Part shown: positions 57,536 to 64,000 of the stretch, in pieces | How the letters are laid out: each line of letters starts with the position of its first letter | Numbering within the stretch: the stretch's first letter is position 1 | Translations under genes and position numbers: made by a program | Notes under the pieces: generated by a model | The model's input: the letters and a program-made list of their open reading frames with translations, nothing else | Told to the model about the DNA's origin: nothing | The model's database searches: none | Assembly (NCBI GenBank): GCA_014706295.1 | Contig: JACSVZ010000025.1 | Location: forward strand, 1,364,001 to 1,428,000 | From: Lycocorax pyrrhopterus obiensis | Lineage: Eukaryota; Chordata; Aves; Passeriformes; Paradisaeidae | Length of the DNA: 64,000 bases | Direction of reading: 5' to 3'

Positions 57536-58803
57536 AAAAGGATAAGAAGAATGTTCAGCATCCTGCTGAGCAGCTGCAGCAGGAATTGGTCTCCAGGTTT
57601 CAGATGCAGGATGCAAAGGAAGATCTGCTCAGTCACACTTGAGGGGGGAATATCACACACTGGCGTCAGGAGCCCTGTGCTGACCCCATCTAAACTCAGA
57701 CCACTCGCTCTGGGTTGTTCGTTTTTCCTCACCTGCCAAAGCAAAAGGATTGAAATCCTAATTGCATCAGGATGGGGAGAGGTAGAATGGATGCACATGG
57801 AGACAGCGGAGGGGAGGATGCAATTGGCATCCAGGGTTAGGTTCCCTCCAGAGCTCAGGTCACTGAGCCCCACAGTCCTGCCCCAAGTCCCCAGTTGGTG
57901 CTGCCCTGAGAAGCCCAGCCCGTGACAATGCTCAGACAGCAAAATCCCTGCCTTTCAAGTGTTGGACAAAACCTAAGAGTCTGTTTATATCCTTCCTAGC
58001 TCTGAAGAACTGCTGGAAATCTGAATCCTAAATGTGTAAAGGCCTGATAAATGGAAAGCTCAACACTCCTGGAGCTGTAAGCTGCTCTGCAGTGGTTTAG
58101 GCCCTCACAATTTGCAGCCTTCAGGGTTGATAATACAGCGAGACCCTGAGCAGTCTGCTGGAAAACTCTGCCAGAAACACAATCCCTGTAAGGGGATTCT
58201 CTTATCCAGTGTAGCAAGTTTCATCCTAAAAGCAGTTTTGTGTTCTAGCCCCTTTTCCTCCCCTTGGAAAGCTTTCCTAGACACTTGATGAAACAGAGAA
58301 CCTTCTTTCTCCCCCAGCATCCAAATTTTCCTGCTTATTCCACTGTCTTCTCCCAACCTTCTCCTGGTTCTTTCACTGTAACTCATCACAGTGAAGCCTC
58401 CCAGCCTTTGCTTTGCCAATTAAACAAGCCAACCTCTACCGATCTCGCCCGGTAGGAGAGCTGCTCTTTTCCTTTGATCAGCTCCACAGAATTCTGCATC
58501 CACGAGTGTGGCCAAAACCCCCCAGAATCGCAAAAGCATCGTGCAGAGCAACACCACTAAAGCTCCAAAACGCCCCCAAGGCTGGTGGGGAAAGCAGCCA
58601 CTGGCTGGGAAGAGGAGGCAGCTCCCTGCAGTTCTCAAGCAGAGAAGAGGACGTTCCAATCCCAAATGAGGCACAGAAATGATGCCACAGCCAATTAACT
58701 CTTCATTCTGCTGAATACCATTAGCAAAGAGCTTACTGCCAGAGTCACACCCCCCAAAGTCTTGATACATTGACCAGCTTCTGGACCAGGACAGGATAAT
58801 AGA
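57536..58803. other. Intronic single-copy DNA
   Basis: Nothing recognised after the CR1 copy ends. Confidence 0.55.
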
Positions 58804-58866
58804 TACACAGAATATTTGGGGCTGGAAGGGACCTTTAAAGGCCGTCTAGTCCAACCCCTCCTGCCA
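58804..58866 (-). mobile_element. Minimal CR1 tail, antisense
   Basis: ACAGAATATTTGGGGCTGGA, then CCTTTAAAGGCCGTCTAGTC and CAACCCCTCCTGCCATTT. Confidence 0.8.
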
Positions 58867-59734
58867 TTTTTTCTGAGGAGGAGATTTTTCTGAGAATTTT
58901 TATGAATTTTTTCCTGAGAAGGAAATTCCAGCAGAGCAGGTAGACTTATAGGGGAACAGAGGATTTGTTTAAGAATCCCCATAACTTTTTGGTGTGGCAA
59001 AAAAATTCATGCCACCATGTAAGTTATTTGCTATAGAACATGATCAGTTATGGCTGGCAGGGGAATGAGATTTTAAAATTTTAAATTATGACACTGATAA
59101 AGAACATTCCAGCAAACACACAAACCCAGCAGCCAGATTTGAAGCTGAAAAGCAGTGGCTGCTCAGCCCAGTTCTTCACACCTTCCTCTAGATCAGAGGA
59201 TCAGGATCTTGCAGGAAAGGTAAGGAGCCCAGAGGCTGCAGGTTGAATCCTGCTTCTTTCACAAGTGCCTTGCCAGCCAGCAAACCTGGACTCCGAATGC
59301 CCCAGCGTGGAGCAGAGATGGGATTTGCAAAGGGTTTGTGTTCCAAAACCTCCCCAAGGGCAAGCGGCCCATGCGGATCAGGGCAGCGCCGGATCCGGTC
59401 AGGCCCAGCAGCTGTCGCGTGAGGCCTCCTAAGCCTGACTTGTCTACAAGAGCTGAACATGCCTCCCTGACAAGCTGCACAAACTTGTGCTGAATGCACA
59501 AACACTTCAAGCAAAGCTCCCACATCCACCCTCGCTGCACGGGAGGCTGAGCTGAGCCAGCTGAATCCCTCTGGGCTGGCTCCCCGCGGCTTCCCCTGCT
59601 TCCCTGACTGCAGAGACAAAGCACAGGAGCAAAGGTACCCTTGTTCAGCTCGGCTTTGTCATCTCCTCAGGGCCTCGTGTTCTCGCCGAGTGCTCGCTGG
59701 GAGGCAGCTGTCCCCACTGGGGATGCTCTTGATT
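58867..59734. other. Intronic single-copy DNA with unexplained minus-strand open frames
   Basis: Two overlapping minus-strand frames of 143 and 121 aa (59188-59624) lie outside any repeat I recognise. No domain, start context or splice structure supports them. Confidence 0.45.
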
Positions 59735-60105
59735 CATCACAGAATCACAAAATGGGGTCGGAAGGGACCCTAAAGCTCATCCAGTTTCACCCCTGCCATG
59801 GGCAGGGACACCTCCCACTAGCCCAGGGTGCTCCAAGCCCCATCCAGCCTGGCCTTGGACACTGCCAGGGATCCAGGGACAGCCACAGCTGCTCTGGGCA
59901 CCCTGTGCCAGGGCCTCCCCACCCTCACAGGGAACAATTCCATCCATCCCTGCCCTCTGGCAGTGGGAAGCCATTCCCCTTGTCCTGTCCCTCCAGCCCT
60001 TGTCCCCAGTCCCTCTCCAGCTCTCCTGGAGCCCCTTTAGGCACTGGAACGGGCTCTGAGGTCTCCCCAGAGCCTTCTCTTCTCCAGGCTGAACACCCCC
60101 AAATG
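59735..60105 (-). mobile_element. CR1 LINE 3' fragment, antisense, common subfamily
   Basis: From CACAGAATCACAAAATGGGG to CTTCTCCAGGCTGAACACCC. Carries a deletion of about 20 bp after GGGAACAATTCCATCC relative to sister copies. Confidence 0.93.
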
Positions 60106-61272
60106 ATTTACACTTGTTCTCTCAGCTTTGGGGCCGGGAAGCACCTCCCAGTGGTTCATGGCACATTGTGATCACCAGGAGCATCCTCTGGTCACTGTTA
60201 TTTAACTCCCACATGAGCTGGGCCCAGACCCCCGGGTGCCACAGACCCCATGGGGAAGGGGAGCCATGAAGATGAGCAAGGCCTTATCCAAGGGATCTCA
60301 TTCCACAGGAGACTCTTGTGCTGAGTCTAACACCAGCTGAACATTCCTTGCAAATATTTGGCTCAGGGCAACCCTCAGGGGCTGCTCAGCATCTGCCTCT
60401 CCAGCCCAGCAGCTGGGTGGCCCTTGCCCACCAGCAGGTGTTGGGGTTGAATCACTTAACACTGAAGGAGAGGTTGGCCCCGAGAAGAGGAGCTTGGTTA
60501 CACAAACCCAACAGCAGTGAGGTACCAGCCACAACAACACAGGAAAACAGCCTTAATTAGGGAAAATGTACTGGTGGCTGCAGGGCTTTTTGCTTCCTCC
60601 ACTTCCAGGACCTGGCTGCTGGAGGATCCTGTTAGCTCAGTAAATATTGCTAATGACTGAGGCTCTGTTTGCTTGCCACATCCTTGTCCAGCTGCCGGGA
60701 GCATTTAGAGACATCCACGTCATTGCTGACTCAAAGGCAGTGTTAGCCTGGGGTCTCAGCCCAGCGCTGAAGAATCCTGTGGGGGCTCACTAATTAGTCA
60801 CGGGGAAGTTGCACAGGGTGGGACAGTGTGCAGGAAAGCCTCTAACAACTAATTAAAAAAGCTGATGAATGCACCAAGAGCACCATCATTTAATGGTGTT
60901 TCTTTATGCTGATGTGCTGTAAGATGCACTTTCCCAGAGGGCAGGGAGCAGAGACCCCAAGCTGTCCCCTGTCATCCAGGCAGCCCACATGGAGAATGGA
61001 TTGAAGCCTCTCCAAGGCTGATTTTAAAATATTCAGTAATCCCTTTATTTTGACAGAAAATGCGGGGCTTGGCAGGGAGAAGTTTGTCAGCATTTCTGTG
61101 GAAAGTTTTGTCTGCAGTGAAGAGGGGGACGAGTGTCCAGCTGAGGTCTTGAGGGCAATGTGAGGAACAGGAGACCTTCTGCTGCGGTGATTCACCTCCA
61201 CCCCCGGAGGTCTCACGCTCATGTCCATTTGGGGATATGTATGGGGGCTCCCACCCCGTAATAAGCCCCATG
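60106..61272. other. Intronic single-copy DNA
   Basis: 60540-60900 is AT-rich and repeat-free (GTAAATATTGCTAATGACTG, CTCACTAATTAGTCACGG) and could be regulatory. No gene. Confidence 0.5.
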
Positions 61273-61590
61273 TCACAGACTCATGGAATCATTCAGGTTG
61301 GAAAAGCCCTCTAAGCCCATCGAGTCCAACCATTCCCCCAGCACTGCCACCATGTTCACCACTAACCGTGTCCCCAGGTGCCACATCCGGGGATGGGGAC
61401 TCCACCACTGCCTTGGGCAGCCTGTTCCCACCTGACCACCCTTTCAGTGAAGAATTTTTCCCTCATATCCCAACTACACCTCCCCTGGTGCACCTTGAGG
61501 CCCTTTCCATCCAGCTCTCTGCTCCTACTCCTGTGGGCTGGAGCCATCCTGGATCCCTTCTCCATCATTTTCATCCTCCCAGGCACGTGC
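61273..61590 (-). mobile_element. CR1 LINE 3' fragment, antisense, AAG-CCTC subfamily
   Basis: GTTGGAAAAGCCCTCTAAGC, ATCGAGTCCAACCATTCCCC, and CACATCCGGGGATGGGGACT; grouped with 54449. Confidence 0.88.
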
Positions 61591-61855
61591 GGGTTAACTC
61601 CATTTGCTTTGCTGTCAGGAATAACCCCCCCTGCAGCCCCAAACAACTCTTCCTATTTATATCCCTGGTTTAATCAGGAAGGCTAGCGCTTCCATAGCTA
61701 CGTGATTAAAAATTAGGAGACCAGATTCTGTAGTGGTGCCTCATAATAACAACCAATCCTGGGAGCTCAGTGGATGAATAATGGATCATGGCTCCATGCT
61801 ACCGGCTTCTTGCTTTCCCTCCTTTCTTCTTCTCCCCTTTTTATCTTTCATTTTT

Positions 61856-61910
61856 CTCCTCCTCCTCCTCCTCCTTCTCCTCCTCCTCCTCCTCCTCCTC
61901 CTCCTCCTCT
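61856..61910 (+). repeat. (TCC)n trinucleotide microsatellite
   Basis: About 18 triplets with one TTC interruption, a pure polypyrimidine tract. Encoded runs of Pro, Ser or Leu in the three frames are not genes. Confidence 0.95.
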
Positions 61911-63629
61911 CCCGGGCTGGAGTTGGCGTGGGGAAGGAATACATCCATCCTTCATTTTGCCAAAGTTAGAGAGACATCACAGATTCCTCTTCATCGGCCC
62001 CTCCACCCCAACCAAATTCCCTCCCAGGGAGCCTGGAGACATCAGTAATTCACGGCTACCTGGAGGACTGGGAGATGAAAACCATCTACTTGGGAAGAGG
62101 TAGCCAGGGCCCATCCTCTCCTCATTGCCATAAGCAGCTCCTCAAGGCTGGCTACTGATCCCACGGGGAGCAAAACTGTAAAAAACGAGGATTTCTGGCA
62201 CAGGGCAGACAAGTGATTCCATGTTTGTTTGCTTTATTTTGTCCCCTATCCCATAATATCCCCTAGTGGGCAGCTAAGGGACACCCTGGATTGCTTTGCA
62301 GGGGTGATGTTGCTGCAGGAATACCAGGGACAAAAGTCAGGAATGTCAAACATCCCACCACAAAAGTCCCTTCATTAAATTCCAAGATGGTCTTCGGAGA
62401 AAGATTTGTGGGTTGGTTTTTTCCCCACTCTACAAGATGAATTTTCAATATTTTTTACAAGCAGAGGTCAAATTCAATTAATGGATTCAGTGAGGGGAAA
62501 AAAACTATTGAAAAATGCCAGATTTGGTTTTAAACAGCATAAACTCATCCAATGAAATAAAATAAATAAATTTTAAAAATTAAAATTCATACTTCTTTTA
62601 TAGTTAAATAACATCAGAATGGAGCAGAATTGTTCCCACTTTCACATCTCAGTGACAGGCATTCCAACTAACCCAAACCACAGATTTTTCACTTTCTTTT
62701 TCCACTCTTTTAGCCTGGGAAAAAAAAAAAAGAAGAAGTACATTTTGGATCCGTGTAGAAAAGCTTTTTTTCCCCGGTCCTTGGGTTCCACCCACTGAGC
62801 TGAAAAATCCCATTACTCCCAGCGCCTGGCAGCCGCGTGTGCGTGCAGCGGGGTGTGCCCGCAGCACATCTGCAAATCCGGGCTGCAGGCAGCCACCTCT
62901 GGGTTGTCAGGAACAGAATCCCTTCCCAATTCCCGATCCCAGCCCGGTGCTGGAGGAGTTGTTAAATATTCCTCAGCCAACGACAACGTGGGGGCGGCTC
63001 AGGAGTAGAGATGGACTTGGGGGTTTCAGAGGGGGCTTAGGCCAACTTTGGCTCTGAGGGGGAGCAGCCCTGACTTGGAGCAAAACCAGCTCCACCTTGG
63101 CGGAAAACTGGCGGATTTCACCCAACTGCGTCCCCTCCGAAGGATGCTGAGGGTAGGAGGGTTCTGCCACCCGCTTCTGAGCAGGCTGTGAAGGAGCAAT
63201 TTCCCATTTCTTGGGAATGCCTTCCAATGTGTCCTTCACATTCCTGCTGGCCTCCCACCCCTACATGGGCCCCAGGAGCCCCCAGACAGGCCATGGACGG
63301 ATGGGCAGCACATCTGTCTGTAGCAAGAACAGCATTTGGCTTCCCGAGGGTCATGGCTGGGAGGAGCTGAGAGCCTTTGGGGAGTGGTTTGGGCTGGAAG
63401 GGCTCTCGTTGAGGGGGCTGCCAGCAGCTTTCAGCAACAAGGAGGTTCCCTGCTGTTTTCCTGGAATAATGTGAAGCATCCATGGGATTGACAATGCTGT
63501 TAAAGAGCCAGGGAAAGGGAGGGTTGAGCTTGGTTCTCTCACAGAACAGAAATAAGTGCATTTGTCTCACTTAGTCAGGAACTTTTTATCTCTTGATGAA
63601 ACACCCACCGATGGTCAGTGAGACCAAAC
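61911..63629. other. Intronic single-copy DNA
   Basis: 62430-62620 is AT-rich simple-like sequence (AAATAAAATAAATAAATTTT); otherwise nothing recognised. Confidence 0.55.
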
Positions 63630-63804
63630 TTCTCATGGTTCACCTCTGGAACAGGCTGGAGTCCTCATCCCTGGGGGGATTTAAGAGCCATGTGGATGTG
63701 GCACTTGGGGACATGGTTTTAGTGGTGGGCTTGGCAGTGATGGGGGAATGGCTGGACTTGACCTTAAAGGCCTTTTCCAACCACGATAATGCTCTGATTC
63801 CATG
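63630..63804 (+). mobile_element. CR1 LINE tail, sense, distinct subfamily
   Basis: GGGGGGATTTAAGAGCCATG, GTGGCACTTGGGGACATGGT and GGACTTGACCTTAAAGGCCT, ending ATGCTCTGATTCCATG. The middle part differs from every other copy in the window. Confidence 0.88.
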
Positions 63805-64000
63805 AGGAGATGGACAGAGCTCCGTCTCCAGCGCAGGTCCTGGCTGGAGCAGACCCATCACGGTAGCAGAAATGAAAGCTCCTCCCTGCAGGATTAAAGA
63901 GCAGCAGGGATATTTATTTCAAGCAGGGCTATTGCTTTCAAATACTCCCAGAGTTTGCGGCTCAGGGACATCCAGGGCTTTGAGGGTTTAGTAGCCCTCG

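Larger units (their letters stand above)
28484..64000 (+). other. KIRREL3: KIRREL3 intron downstream of the Ig1 exons (5' part)
   Basis: I found no open stretch resembling the Ig2 domain (family expectation: a PPDDPVI-like linker, then an LNLTC-type cysteine strand) in the 35.5 kb after the second exon. The region is therefore read as one large intron continuing past the window. It carries minisatellites, CR1 tails, AT-rich blocks and CpG-richer patches. Confidence 0.72.

Noticed and set aside
28484..64000. Search for the KIRREL3 Ig2 exon and upstream signal-peptide exon
   Set aside because: No stretch with the expected linker, cysteine strand or hydrophobic signal core next to splice sites was recognised by eye; a translated search would be decisive.
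1..64000. CRISPR arrays, operons, phage or insertion sequences
   Set aside because: The DNA is vertebrate; the tandem repeats are minisatellites without unique spacers, and no bacterial-type genes exist.

Overview
The window is vertebrate nuclear DNA, almost certainly from a bird and probably a songbird. It is littered with 5'-truncated CR1 LINE 3' ends, which carry the avian tail (ATTCTATG-type octamers after a GGTCCCTTCCAACCCAAACC-like stretch). It also has two solo-LTR-like elements of avian endogenous retrovirus type, short microsatellites and GC-rich single-copy DNA of the kind seen on small avian chromosomes. There is no prokaryotic gene organisation. Nearly all long open frames lie in CR1 copies or in a tandem repeat and are not genes.

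The only coding sequence I can support is two exons of KIRREL3 on the + strand (26316-26465 and 28334-28483). Each is 150 bp, begins and ends in phase 1, and has a good acceptor and donor. Together they encode the complete first immunoglobulin domain of this neuronal and synaptic adhesion protein. The 1.87 kb between them is an intron. Everything left of 26315 and right of 28484 reads as large flanking introns of the same gene (at least 26 kb and 35 kb); I did not recognise the signal-peptide exon or the Ig2 exons.

Layout: 1-26315 is intron with a plus-strand solo LTR (110-498, flanked by a 6-bp direct repeat), a minus-strand LTR (about 8491-8770), many CR1 copies, and several AT-rich, repeat-poor blocks that look like conserved non-coding elements. 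26316-28483 is the two-exon Ig1 module, with a sense CR1 tail shortly upstream of each exon. 28484-64000 is intron with an 18-bp minisatellite (31731-32128) beside a CpG-richer block, a 19-bp minisatellite (about 42222-42537), a candidate regulatory element that is itself duplicated in tandem (about 41221-41630), an ancient-repeat-like block near 37900-38000, two inverted CR1 pairs and several microsatellites.

Interpretation: this is regulatory and repeat landscape inside a very large neuronal adhesion gene. Unique AT-rich blocks rich in homeodomain-like TAAT/ATTA cores alternate with CR1 debris. No separate new gene system is evident. The most unusual structures are the duplicated non-coding module, the two minisatellites with transcription-factor-like cores, and a perfect 24-bp palindrome at 17305-17328. 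Calls of conserved non-coding elements rest on composition and texture alone, because no alignment could be run.
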